From Bolinopsis microptera (Eukaryota > Ctenophora > Tentaculata > Lobata > Bolinopsidae), in assembly GCF_026151205.1 (NCBI RefSeq), contig NC_087076.1, positions 13,687,675-13,751,674 on the forward strand: DNA of 64,000 nt, written 5' to 3'. Shown piece after piece: positions 11,272 to 21,316 of the stretch. Below the pieces are notes generated by a model. The model had not been told where the DNA came from. It worked only from the letters and a program-made list of their open reading frames with translations, and did not search any database. The position numbers and the translations under genes are program-made. Each line of letters starts with the position of its first letter. Within the stretch, counting starts at the first letter, position 1.

Positions 11272-12013
11272 GAGAGGCTGGGCCTGGTTGGCCCACGAGA
11301 GGATAGCATATGGATGCTTTGCCTACCTCTGGGGTATGGCAGTCCTGTGGGAGGATGCCAGTGGAATCAAGATGTGTAATCACGGATGATGGTGAGTGTT
11401 GTGGGGTGTGTTATAGATAAACGGTTAAGTGGTGGTTGAGTGTGGAAGAGAGGGGCGAAACAAGACGGCGTTAAAGTAGTCGCTATGTTACACCTGTCTG
11501 GTCCAACTCCTCCGGCACCACCAAGCGTTTAGTGTGGTTTGTAAAGTTGACAATGGTGGAGATGTGTTGGTTGTCGAATATGTCATTGACAGAGAGGTAG
11601 TAGTCCCGGAAATATTGACCTCTTATTTGGGCAATAGCCGGGCACTGTCCGAGAAAGTGTGAGACAGTCTCCTCTCCGTCGCCGCATTTAGGACAAGCAC
11701 TTGTGTCTGATTTGTGAATGGTGTGTAGGTGTTTGTTGAGGCCACAATGTCCCGTGATGAGGTGCACTGCAGTTCTGTAATTTTGTCTGTTGTTACAGAG
11801 AGTAGTGTTGAGATTTTTGATGATGTTGATGTTTTTATGTCCAAGTGTCAGTTTAGTGTGTCTGGGACCATTAGTAATCCATGATTCTTGATTAAGTTTT
11901 GTGACTTTGTCGTTGATCAGGCGTTTGATGTAAGATTGTGGAATTGGGCAATTCAAAGTGGATTCACTGGTTGTGCCATTTTTGGCCAGCTCGTCTGCTT
12001 TTTCATTACCCCA
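11247..12013 (-). mobile_element. 5'-truncated RNase H-type non-LTR retroposon
   Basis: An 11-bp target duplication, TAGGTTACATT, lies at 11236-11246 and 12014-12024. A poly(T) run at 11247-11268 is the poly(A) tail of a minus-strand insertion. The coding remnant runs on the minus strand from about 12010 to 11483. It opens with an RNase H end motif (GNEKADELAKNGT) and later shows a CPKCGDGEETVSHFLGQCP zinc-finger-like motif, as found at the C terminus of I/Jockey-type ORF2 proteins. Only the last ~175 residues survive. The insertion interrupts the right motif array of element A. Confidence 0.9.
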
Positions 12014-12024
12014 TAGGTTACATT

Positions 12025-12306
12025 ATTACAGACCAACGTTTCTTGAAAGTTGTTACAGTTCATTCACAAGCTGATCGAAAGTATGGGCCTTGTACAACCC
12101 CTTCAACCAAACTAGAAATTTTACCAAACAAATGACTTTTTGCTTATTTTGAGCACAGTTCAAGTATTCCTACCCCAATCCAAATATTCTTTGAATAATT
12201 CTGAGACATAATCTGAATTTTGAACAGAAAAGTCGCAAAATTCAGTTTTTTACGGGCGTTTTAAACATTATAGTCCAAAATGCTGAAAACTGGCACTACC
12301 TTGGTA
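12025..12306. other. Piece of element A between two insertions
   Basis: This AT-rich piece has at least one reversed A motif (gactttttgcttattttgagcac near 12132). It belongs to the right half of element A and separates the RNase H-type retroposon from element D. Confidence 0.5.
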
Positions 12307-12313
12307 CTATATT

Positions 12314-15082
12314 GGGGGGGGTGACATGTCTCCAATGTCTCCAATGTCTTTTGTCTTTTTTGAAAAGATAGGGTGCAGAGACATGTCCTGGAGACATTGG
12401 AGACATTGGAGACACAGCTTTTGGAGACATTGGAGACATTGGAGACATTGGGGACATTGGAGACATTGGAGACAAAGCTTTTGGAGACATTGGAGACACT
12501 GGAGACGTAGATGTATGATTGGAGAAGGAGGAGGATCTAGGAGGAGGATGACCCAGGAGGAGGACTCAGGAGGAGAAGGAGGAGGATGAGGACTCAGGAG
12601 GAGGACTCAGGAAGAGGACTGAGGAGGACTGAGAAGGAGGAAAACTGAGGAGTACTGAGGAGGATGGCTGAGGAGGATGACTGAGGAGGATGACTGATAG
12701 GGAGGAGGAGGAGAAGAAGGACTGAGGAGAAGGAGAAGGAGGAAGACCTAGGAGGATGAGGGCCCAGGAGGAGGACTCAGGAGGAAGAGGAGGAGGAGGA
12801 CTCAGGACTGAAAAGGAAGAGGACTGAGGAGAACTGAGGAGGAGGAGGATTGAATAGGAGGAGGAGGAGGGGGACTGGGGGAGGACTGAGGATGAAGAAG
12901 ACTGACGAGAAGGGTGAGGAGGAGGACTGAGGAGGAGGACTGAGGAGGATGAAGAGGAGGAAGACCTAGGAGGAGGACTCAGGAAGAGGACTGAGAAGGA
13001 CAGAGAAGGAGGAGGACTGAGGAGTACTGAGGAGGATGGCTGAATAGGATAACTGAGGAGGATGACTGAGAGGGAGGAGGAGGAGAAGAAGGACTGAGGA
13101 GAAGGAGAAGGAGGAGGACCTAGGAGGATGAGGACCCAGGAGGAGGACTCAGGAGGAAGAGGAGGAGGAGGACTCAGGAGGACTGAAAAGGAAGAGGACT
13201 GAGGAGAACTGAGGAGGAGGAGGACTGAATAGGAGGAGGAGGAGGAGGGGGACTGGGGAGGACTGAGGATGAAGAAGACTGACGAGAAGGATGAGGAGGA
13301 GGACTGAGGACTGAAGAGGATGAAGAGGAGGAAGACCCAGGAGGAGGAGGACTGAGGAGGAGGATGAGGACTGAGGAGGACTGAGGAGGATGGCTGAGGA
13401 GAATGGCTGAGGAGGATGACTGAGAGGGAGGAGGAGGAGGAAGAGGACTGAGGAGGAGGAGTAGGACTGAGGAGGAGAAGGAGGAGGACCTAGGAGGAGG
13501 AGGACCCAGAAGGAGGACTCAGGAGGAGGAGGAGAACTCAGGATCAGGAAGAGGACTCAAGAAGACTGAGAAGGAGGAGGACTGAGGAGTACTGAAGAGG
13601 ATGACTGAGGAGGAGGAGCAGGATGAGAAGGACTGAGGAGGAGAAGGAGAAGGTGGAGGAACTAGGAGGAGGATGAACCAGGAGGAGGACTCAGGAGGAA
13701 GAGGAGGAGGACTCAGGAGGAGGACTTAGGAGGAATGAGAAGGAGGAGGACTGAATAGGAGGAGGAGGAAGACTGAATAGGAGGAGGGGGACTGGGGAGG
13801 ACTGAGGAGGAGGAGGACTGACGAGAAGGATGAGAAGGAGGACTGAGGACTGAGGAGGAGGAGGAGGATGAAGAGGACCCAGGAGGAGGAGGACTGAAGA
13901 GGAGGACTGAGGATGAGGACTGAGGAGGAGGATGAGGACTGAGGAGGACTGAGGAGGGTGGCTGAGGAAGATGACTGACAGGGAGGAGGAGGAGGACTGA
14001 GGAGGAGGAGAAGGACTGAGGAGGAGAAGGAGGAGGACCTAGGAGGAGGAGGACCCAGGAGGAGGACTCAGGAGGAGGAGGACTCAGGAGGAGAACTCAG
14101 GAAAACTGAGGAGGAGGAGGAGGAGTGAATAGGAGGAGGAGGGGGACTGGGGAGGACTGAGGAGGACTAAGGAGAAGGATGAGGAGGAGGACTGAGGAGG
14201 AGGATGAGGACTGAAGAGGAGGACTGAGGAGTACTGAGGATGATGGCTGAGGATGATGGCTGAGGAGGATGGCTGAGGAGGATGGCTGAGGAGGATGGCT
14301 GAGGAGGATGGCTGAGGAGGATGACTGAGGAGGATGACTGAGAGGGAGGAGGAGGAGGAGAAGGACTGAGGAGGAGGAGGAGGAGGAGGAGGACCTAGGA
14401 GGAGGAGGACTCAGGAAGAGGAGGAGGATTCAGGAGGAGGACTCAGGAAGAGGACTCAAGGAGGAGGACTGAGGAGAACTGAGGAGGAGGAGGAGGAGGA
14501 CTGAATAGGAGGAGGGGGACTGGGGGAGGACTGAGGAGGAGGGGGACTTGGGGAGGACTGAGGAGGAGGAGGACTGACGAGAAGGATGAGGAGGAGGATT
14601 GAGGAGGACTGATGATTGAGGAGGAAGAGGAGGAGTATGAAGAGGAGGAGGAGGACCCAGGAGGAGGAGGACCCAGGAGGTCCGGAGGAGGACCCAGGAG
14701 GAGGACCCAGGAGGAGGACCCAGGTCCCAGGAGGAGGACTCAGGAGGAGGAGGATAACGACTGAGGAGGACTGAGGAGGAGGAGGAGGAGGAGGAGGAGG
14801 AGGAGGAGGAGGAGGAGTCTCCAAAAGCTGTGTCTCCAATGTCTCCAATGCCCCTAATATCCATTTTATGTCCCTAATGTCCCCAATGTCTCCAATGTCC
14901 CCAATGTCTCCAATGTCTCCAAAAGCTGTGTCTCTAATGTCCCTAATGTCCCCAATGTCCCCAATGTCTCAAAAAGCTGTGTCTCCAATGTCTCCAATGT
15001 CTCCAATGTCTCCAATGTCTTTGTCTTTTTCGAAAAGATAAGGTGCGGGAGACATTGGAGACATGTCACCCCCCCCCCCCCC
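12314..15082. mobile_element. Element D: purine-rich foldback element with TSD
   Basis: The ends are G8-TGACATGTCTCC on the left and the reverse complement plus a longer C run on the right. CTATATT flanks both sides (12307-12313 and 15083-15089), so this is a bounded insertion with a 6-7 bp target duplication. The end arms (about 12314-12500 and 14815-15082) are built of repeated 9-mers (TCTCCAATG and its complement). A short segment (gtcttttt-gaaaagata-ggtgc) lies in the same orientation in both arms. The middle is a 2.3-kb purine-rich array. No transposase is present, so the element must be moved by another element's enzyme. Confidence 0.8.
12500..14820 (+). repeat. GGA-rich polypurine minisatellite
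   Basis: About 2.3 kb is made of variants of AGGAGGACTGAGGAGG. The + strand is almost free of long pyrimidine runs. Higher-order repeats of a few hundred bases are visible: the GACCTAGGAGGA, GAATAGGAGGAGG and GACGAGAAGGATGAGG blocks recur in the same order. Such DNA can form triplexes. Long frames on the minus strand encode only Pro/Ser runs and are not genes. Confidence 0.9.
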
Positions 15083-15252
15083 CTATATTATGACATATTA
15101 ACTAACTAATGGATTTTCCTTACAGGGGCAGTTAAGATTGAAGGCATTTCTGTGCAACACTTTCTAGTTACTAGTCATTTTACTTTCATTGTCAAAAGTG
15201 TCATGGCACTCAAAGTCATTTTCACCACACTTAAAAAAAAACGTGTCCTTAA

Positions 15253-17020
15253 CCTAGCACGTTCAGAAGTTCTGAACATTAGCCGCGTAACCCATACTCC
15301 CATATGCACTGCTCAGAAAGAAAATCTATTGTTGTTAGGCACTATAATGGTTCAAATGTCACATTTTGTGTGACTTATTTAACTGCAGTTGTCTAATTAT
15401 CATTCCTTGGTCTGAAACATAGTAGATTAGGTCAATCTAACAATTATGATACAACATTGGTTAAAGGGCACGGATCGAACGGTTACAAGGCAATATTTAG
15501 GTAACTTTGTCACACTCAGAATACCATACCTCTATTCTACTGTGAGGTGTCCTCAAAACCCTTTTTACTCATTATTTGATGGTTGATCTACCAAGTACGG
15601 AGTACCAGTCATAGCCCTATAAAATATGTTGCTTTGAATAGTAAGCTAATACAGGCACAATGAGGTTAATTCTGTCACAATATATGGAATTTAAAATTTT
15701 GGGCGAATTATTTATATCTGATTTTGGTTTGAAAGGCGGGAAAACTTTACATGATGACAATGTAGTTGATGCAAGTTAAGATCAGTTGATGTTTACATTG
15801 TCACAAAAAATTATACGAAATCGTAACAATGATTATATAATGAAATAGTCTCTTATAATAAGTAATAACTCTTATAATAACTGATGTGACAAAGTAAACA
15901 TGTCTTGCCCCTATTTTGAAGATCTATATATTCTATAACTCTATTAGAATTTAACATTCTTTCAGAAAAAATTGGTAGAATATTGTCCAGAACATCAGAG
16001 CTCAAGTTTAACAATTTTAGGTTAAATTTGTCAAAGTCACTAAAAATGTGACAAAATTAACTTTCCTGCCCCAACAATTTCAAGATAGTGTGTAAAAATT
16101 AGCATAGGCTGCCTTATCACCTGCTTATTACCTAAATAAATCAATCCAAACTACAAAAAAATATATGTTAATGTGATGACGATTACCTAACTGTAATAAT
16201 AACTGATGTGACAAAGTAAACATGTCTTGCCCCTATTTTGAAGATCTATACCTCTATTAGAATACTATGTAATTTTATCATCAAAAAAATGTCGATAAAC
16301 TAACTAGTTATTTTGCCAGCAAGGAGCTATTTACCCTATTTTTGACCATGTTGTGGTAGTTTAATTGTGACACTGTTAACATATTACCACACGTTAATGA
16401 TTTATGTGACTGGTGCATGGTACTAGCAGTGTTGTTTGATCCATAGTACGTAATACAGAGGGTTTAAGCTGGTATATCATTATTTGTTCAATTTCACACA
16501 TGTTCAGATATCATCAAGATTATGTGACAAAGTAAACTTGTCTGTGCCTTCTGTGTTTTAATTCCTTGCGACTATATGATATAATAACAATTCCTAGCAC
16601 TTCCAGGCCATTAACTAAACCTACACTACTCAGCATTGCTTATCAGGGTTCCCTAAACATTGTTCACATATTTTCTTAAATGTGTGACAGAGTAAACCTG
16701 AGTGCACCATCTAACGAAAAAAGTCGTCAAATATGTAGGTAATGGTCATATGTACACATCCAATCAATTGGACACTCAAAATTTTGGTCGAAAACGGCAG
16801 CAAGGGGTCCATATTTACTCTGTCACATGTTTATAGTGTGACAATGTAACCATTTCCGTGCCGGCCGTATTTAAGCGATATCTTATCACCTGATTAAGAT
16901 ATCGTTATGTGACAAAGTTAGCCTAGAGGATGAGACGATTATCCTAACCATCAAGGGTTTGTGTAATTTCATAGTGTGACAAAGTCAACTACACTGTGCC
17001 TTTTAATAGGGTCACTTATA
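15253..17020. repeat. Dispersed motif array of element B
   Basis: At least a dozen copies of a motif close to GTGACAAAGTAAAC occur on both strands, for example near 15500, 15675, 15800, 15887, 16209, 16524, 16682, 16837, 16908 and 16973. A 54-bp segment is repeated exactly at 15875-15928 and 16197-16250. Spacing is irregular (about 70-170 bp). No open frame was recognised. Confidence 0.75.
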
Positions 17021-17055
17021 TTTACCGATATCCTCAAACTCAAATGAACGTGTCC

Positions 17056-17640
17056 ATATACAAATTTAATATAAATTCAATAGAAAACTAAATAAAATGT
17101 ATAAACACCCTTTAACTTGTTAAAATATTATTCAAATTTTTGTGTACTACTAGTAGAGGCTCTTACGGGCAAAAATACGTGTTTTCTGCTAAGATTTTGG
17201 AGACCTAACCATTAATTGGACACAATAGTATGATGTGCAAGGATCAAGAATATGTTTAGAAGTACAGTATAAATAGGACCTTATTAGTCACGTGCTATAT
17301 ACCAATGCACGTTTTAAACTTTGACAGTCTATAACTCTTAGGCCAATATAAAAGTATTTATATTCATATTTTGTCAGCAATAAGATCACCGATCACATTG
17401 TTTTTTCTATTTGGTGTGAAAATATGAGCTAAAACAAACGTAATCTCGTTAAGCTATGGCTGTTTGAAATTTTTGTTGATTGACGATGTCAACCCATCGA
17501 GATCGTTGCTTTACTTTATGGTAAGTATTTAAAGTTAAAGTGCACAAACCTGTACTTTAAATCGTTATAATATCTTCACAATTACTTTAAAACCAAAACT
17601 GACTCGAATCCGGCCTAAAGCATTAACAGCTTTAATATCG
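17056..17640. other. AT-rich intergenic DNA
   Basis: I see no gene or clear repeat between element B and the MITE that follows. Confidence 0.5.
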
Positions 17641-17641
17641 T

Positions 17642-18086
17642 TTTACAAGCCTGTCGCGTGCGCGCGTCTGACAGAAATTGTTATTTGCTCATAACTCGTA
17701 AAAAATGAGTTTCATGCTAAGTAATAGGATTAATTTTAAAAAAGTGTATTTGGAGTTAATAAACTCCCCCAGCGTATCGAGTAGAAAATTACCGTAAGAG
17801 TTTTTTATAATTAGGAAAGAATGGCACGCCTGGAGAGGATTGATTTTTTCATGAAATTAACGTAAAAAAATTGGGCGTGAGGCCAGATTTTGACCGTCGC
17901 GTTTTGTGTACATGCGTGCTTATACATTTTTGTTTTATAAATAAGCTATGTGATTGTGAAATTAAACTATATCAATATTTTACGCTGATTTCGAATAAAT
18001 CTTATTACATAGCATGAAAATGATTTCTTGACGAGTTATGAACAACTAACCATTTTTTAACGCGCGCACGTGACAGGCTTGTAAAA
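17642..18086. mobile_element. MITE with GC-rich termini
   Basis: The ends are inverted repeats starting TTTACAAGCCTGTC and continuing into a CGTGCGCGCG stretch, with complementary sequence at about 18045-18086. A second pairing further in is CTCATAACTCGT (left) with ACGAGTTATGAAC (right). The element is about 445 bp, has no open frame and lacks a clear target duplication. The GC-rich tips stand out against the AT-rich surroundings. Confidence 0.65.
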
Positions 18087-19143
18087 CCACCATAGCATCT
18101 ATCACGATACAAATATTTCATTAACATTTTAATAAATTTAATGATATGTTTAAAATGTTAAAAATTTTGTTCATTTATTGCTGTAGTCTGTTAAGTTTGA
18201 ATATTATTTAGTAAAAAGTGGGTAAAATTGCTAATTATATATGTTAGGTGTAGAATTTTTGAAATCTTGAGTTCAATTCCATTTACGGAGAATCGAGCGC
18301 TATAATTTGACTTACTTTCGTATACAAGTAGAGGATGCATCACGACCAAACAACATCCTAGCAAAATTATGATGACATGATGAAACACTATTGCTCACGA
18401 GGTACTGTGATGTAGTAAAACATGTAAGAACAAGGATAAGATTTGCAATGTTGAGAACAACTCTGATTGCTATACGAGGGTACCGAGGAAAGAAGGTGGA
18501 CACCAAACGTGAGATTCAGCTATCAGAAGTCTCATACAACCCCATCCCTGCCCCTATAATGGAGTAGATCATGTGTTTTGTTAAAATGTTTTTTCAAAAA
18601 AAGATTGGTAGCAATGAATTGTGCTCTGCCAATTGCAACACTTAAAATTTGATTGTGCTCTGCCTATTGCATCACTTGATTTACCTGAGTCTATATATAT
18701 AATATACTGTTTGATACACTTTTCTATTGCTCACGATCCGTCCATATAAGCAAAGCCATGTTAAGCATTTACTAATATAACTGCAGTAAGAGAATCTATG
18801 TAATATAATAATGTATAAGACCTTGCAAGGTGTTGAAATAACTTGGTTTATCGTGTTTTTGCAGCTAGGTATATGGTTTGTTGACCCTAATTGATCGACT
18901 ACCGTCAATTTATTGGTTTGTTTTTGAGCCATTTAAGACTAAATCGATAATTAGGAGATGTAGATCCATAACGAAATTACTTAATGACTTAAAAGCAACA
19001 TAATGAAAATACTATTTTGAGTTTCATTGTTATCAATTGTGTGCCTAAATATAAGCATCGAATTCCCCACATCGTGTTTTATCACAATCTTATTACTGTT
19101 CTGTCAAATTACTATCACCCAATCTACTAGGCTGATCCTGCTT
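18087..19143. other. Intergenic DNA upstream of the reductase gene
   Basis: No coding similarity was seen. The short minus-strand open frames here are AT-rich and unconvincing. A short direct repeat (attgtgctctgccwattgca) occurs at 18618 and 18653. Any promoter of the reductase gene would lie here, but no core element could be fixed. Confidence 0.45.
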
Positions 19144-19893
19144 ATGGAGACCTTACCCATTATTTTCGCTGCAACTATTATCACGCTGTTGACTGTGTTG
19201 TATCTTTGTTTTAAACCTGCTCCCTATGGAAAATTCACACCATCCGGTGGGGTTTTTTCTGCTTTCAAAATCAACAGCAAGCTAGCATGGCTACTTCAAG
19301 AGTGCCCTGCATTTTTGATTCCCTTTTACATCATTGCCTTTAAATATTCCACTCTTACACCTATGTCTTTACTGGGACTTGGACTGTTTTCTCTGCATTA
19401 TTTCAATCGATCTTTCATCTTTCCGATGTTGATAAAAAGCAGTAGAGATACTCCAATTGAAACATGCTTAAGTGCATTTGCCTTCTGCTGTTTCAACGGT
19501 TGGCTGCAATCCACAAGCATCATCGAAAGCAACCATCAAACAAGAGATACGTACGCTTCTGGTCTAGGATTTATCCTCTTCTTTATTGGAATGTACATAA
19601 ACATATCTGCTGATGAACATCTGCGGGAGCTAGCTGCTCAGAGGGTGGGGAACAGGTATCTCACGCCCCTCAAAGGGATGTTTCAATATGTTTCTGCAGC
19701 TAACTACTTTGGTGAGATAGTGGAGTGGTTTGGGTTTGCGCTACTGTTACAAACTCCAGGTTCAGCCTGGTTCTCTCTTTTCACTACACTGTTTCTTGGA
19801 CAACGTGGATACCAGACTCACAAATATTATCTTACTAAAATTGACGATTACCCAAAGAGTCGCAGCTCTGTTTTCCCATTCTCTGGATTTTAG
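19144..19893 (+). CDS. SRD5A: 3-oxo-5-alpha-steroid 4-dehydrogenase (steroid 5-alpha-reductase)
   Basis: The product is a membrane oxidoreductase of the ER that uses NADPH to reduce the 4,5 double bond of 3-oxo steroids. I start at the ATG at 19144, which gives 249 residues, close to the usual 254-259. In-frame codons upstream are open, but none is a well-supported ATG. Family landmarks are PYGKFTPSG near residue 27, LLQECPAFLIP with Q52-E53 (the counterpart of the catalytic pair in human SRD5A2), LHYFNRSFIFP near 110, NYFGEIVEWFG with E191, H226, and the ending DDYPKSRSSVFPF. Hydrophobic stretches fit a seven-helix fold. The gene has no intron, unlike its neighbour. The family is confident; the natural substrate in this organism is unknown. 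Confidence 0.93.
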   Translation: METLPIIFAATIITLLTVLYLCFKPAPYGKFTPSGGVFSAFKINSKLAWLLQECPAFLIPFYIIAFKYSTLTPMSLLGLGLFSLHYFNRSFIFPMLIKSSRDTPIETCLSAFAFCCFNGWLQSTSIIESNHQTRDTYASGLGFILFFIGMYINISADEHLRELAAQRVGNRYLTPLKGMFQYVSAANYFGEIVEWFGFALLLQTPGSAWFSLFTTLFLGQRGYQTHKYYLTKIDDYPKSRSSVFPFSGF

Positions 19894-21316
19894 TTGGACT
19901 AGCTTGTTTTGTGGTTAATCACTCACAAATTAGAAAAAGTGAAACCTCTTTCAGATACAGAACAGAATTTTTCAAATTCAAATGAATCAAAAGCAAATCT
20001 ATACATTTTCACCACTGTTATTTGGACTCTTAATATATCTTAAATACATTCAGGGTAATCAAATTCTATGCTTTTCATTGCATGTGGGCTTTTAGGGAAA
20101 CATATAGGCAATTTAATGCTTAAGGGGATAGTCACTGTACATGCACTTTAAAACATTTTGCCATGGTATAATAGAGTATGCTGTCAGCGAAAACACTGCC
20201 ATGGATGTTTATTCCACCTTATATTCTTGATTTAATGATGGACTTTAAGTTCCTATGATGAGATATAATACACCTCATATACGTATGATATTACAAAATC
20301 TCTTTCTAGTTTCTTGCATCCTGAGTGAATGAAAATTGATATATCTGTTGCAAAATTTCGTTGTTGTGTATGTATTTAAAACTGATTTACTTCTAGTATA
20401 AACATGACTGGAGTGGCAGCGGGAATGATAAGGTAACAATTGTCTTGCCCTGTATGTGCTGATTTTCCTTGAGATTCTGACTGCACAACTTTATGTCTTG
20501 ATGTCTTTTTGTGTAATGTAACAATTGATTACCTGGGATGAAATTAAAATATTTTAAAATTCTCACCAGGACTAGCCAGCTATGCGTACTTTGTATTTTT
20601 TCAACTTATTTCATGGTCATTTTTATAGCATCTACTAATTTAAATCTTTAGAAGTGTATAGCATTGTTTCATTTATGTAAGATTTTGCATGCTAATTACG
20701 ATTAACTTAATATAATAATATAGAGACTAAAAAATACTGATTGGTTTCTAGGTATGTTACTGAGGATGAATTTTTCGCTTGTCTTGACTGGCTAAACTTT
20801 TTTCCTCTTCAACTTTGTCCCTGAAAATGGGTGCTTACTGACTGACTGACTGACTGACTGACTGACTGACTGACATAACTTGACATAGCAGAGTACTAAC
20901 AAACTAAAAGCACTTACAGTGGACTCTTAACTGACTACACAGTCCACACTTTATACATTACAAAGATACTTTAATATTGTGAAAGGGAAGAATCCGAACT
21001 TCTTTAGATGGATTGAACTATTTTGAAGTATTCTACTCACAGCTTTATTTACAATGAACACTTCTTCGAAGCATGCTTCTTATGCTAAAGCCTTAAGTTC
21101 AGGCTGTAGGACATATTTTCACACATAGAATTTAGAACTTAAAATTCAACCATCACCATTCAACTCACAGATTTCATGACCCAAACGCACTCTCATTTGG
21201 TGCTCACATTACCAGAACTCACTTTTTAAAAGCCTGAGAGCAGCACACCGCCATAGAATGTCGCAGTAGCCGACATGGTTAACTTACCGTGTCTTTCCCA
21301 CTGTAGTGAGGCGGAC
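19894..21316. other. 3' flank of reductase gene and 5' flank of V-ATPase gene
   Basis: This should contain the 3' untranslated region of the reductase and the promoter and leader of the V-ATPase gene. No other gene was seen. The only clear repeat is the TGAC microsatellite near 20.85 kb. Confidence 0.5.
20837..20874 (+). repeat. (TGAC)n microsatellite
   Basis: About nine perfect tandem copies of the tetranucleotide ACTG/TGAC lie in the intergenic region upstream of the V-ATPase gene. Confidence 0.95.

Larger units (their letters stand above)
990..15248. mobile_element. Element A: large TIR element with TTAA target duplication
   Basis: The ends match as inverted repeats of 26-27 bp (990-1015 and 15222-15248). 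They begin GGACACGTT, continue through a T run and end in AAGTGTGGTGA. TTAA lies directly outside both ends (986-989 and 15249-15252). A TTAA duplication is known for piggyBac, Kolobok and some Sola elements; the GG end does not fit the CCY end of piggyBac. Inside are motif arrays near both ends, two inverted arms of about 1 kb (2703-3690 and 10195-11180), and later insertions: a SINE, a foldback element, a CR1/L2-like element, an RNase H-type retroposon and element D. No transposase was recognised. Confidence 0.75.
904..17055. mobile_element. Element B: non-autonomous TIR element, split by element A
   Basis: The ends are inverted repeats of about 35 bp (904-938 and 17021-17055) that begin GGACACGTTCATTTGAG and differ at one position. 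Removing element A and its TTAA duplication (989 to 15252) leaves a B core of about 1.9 kb. No transposase frame is visible in that core. The body holds many copies of a GTGACAAAGTAAAC-like motif. The flanks (..TATAAT and ATATAC..) give no convincing target duplication, so the superfamily is undecided. B is probably a non-autonomous DNA transposon that served as the landing site for A. Confidence 0.75.

Noticed and set aside
12326-15069. Open frames of Met-Ser-Pro, Ser/Pro and Arg-His-Trp repeats across element D
   Set aside because: They are the translation of 9-mer and GGA arrays. Frames exist on both strands only because the repeats lack stop codons.
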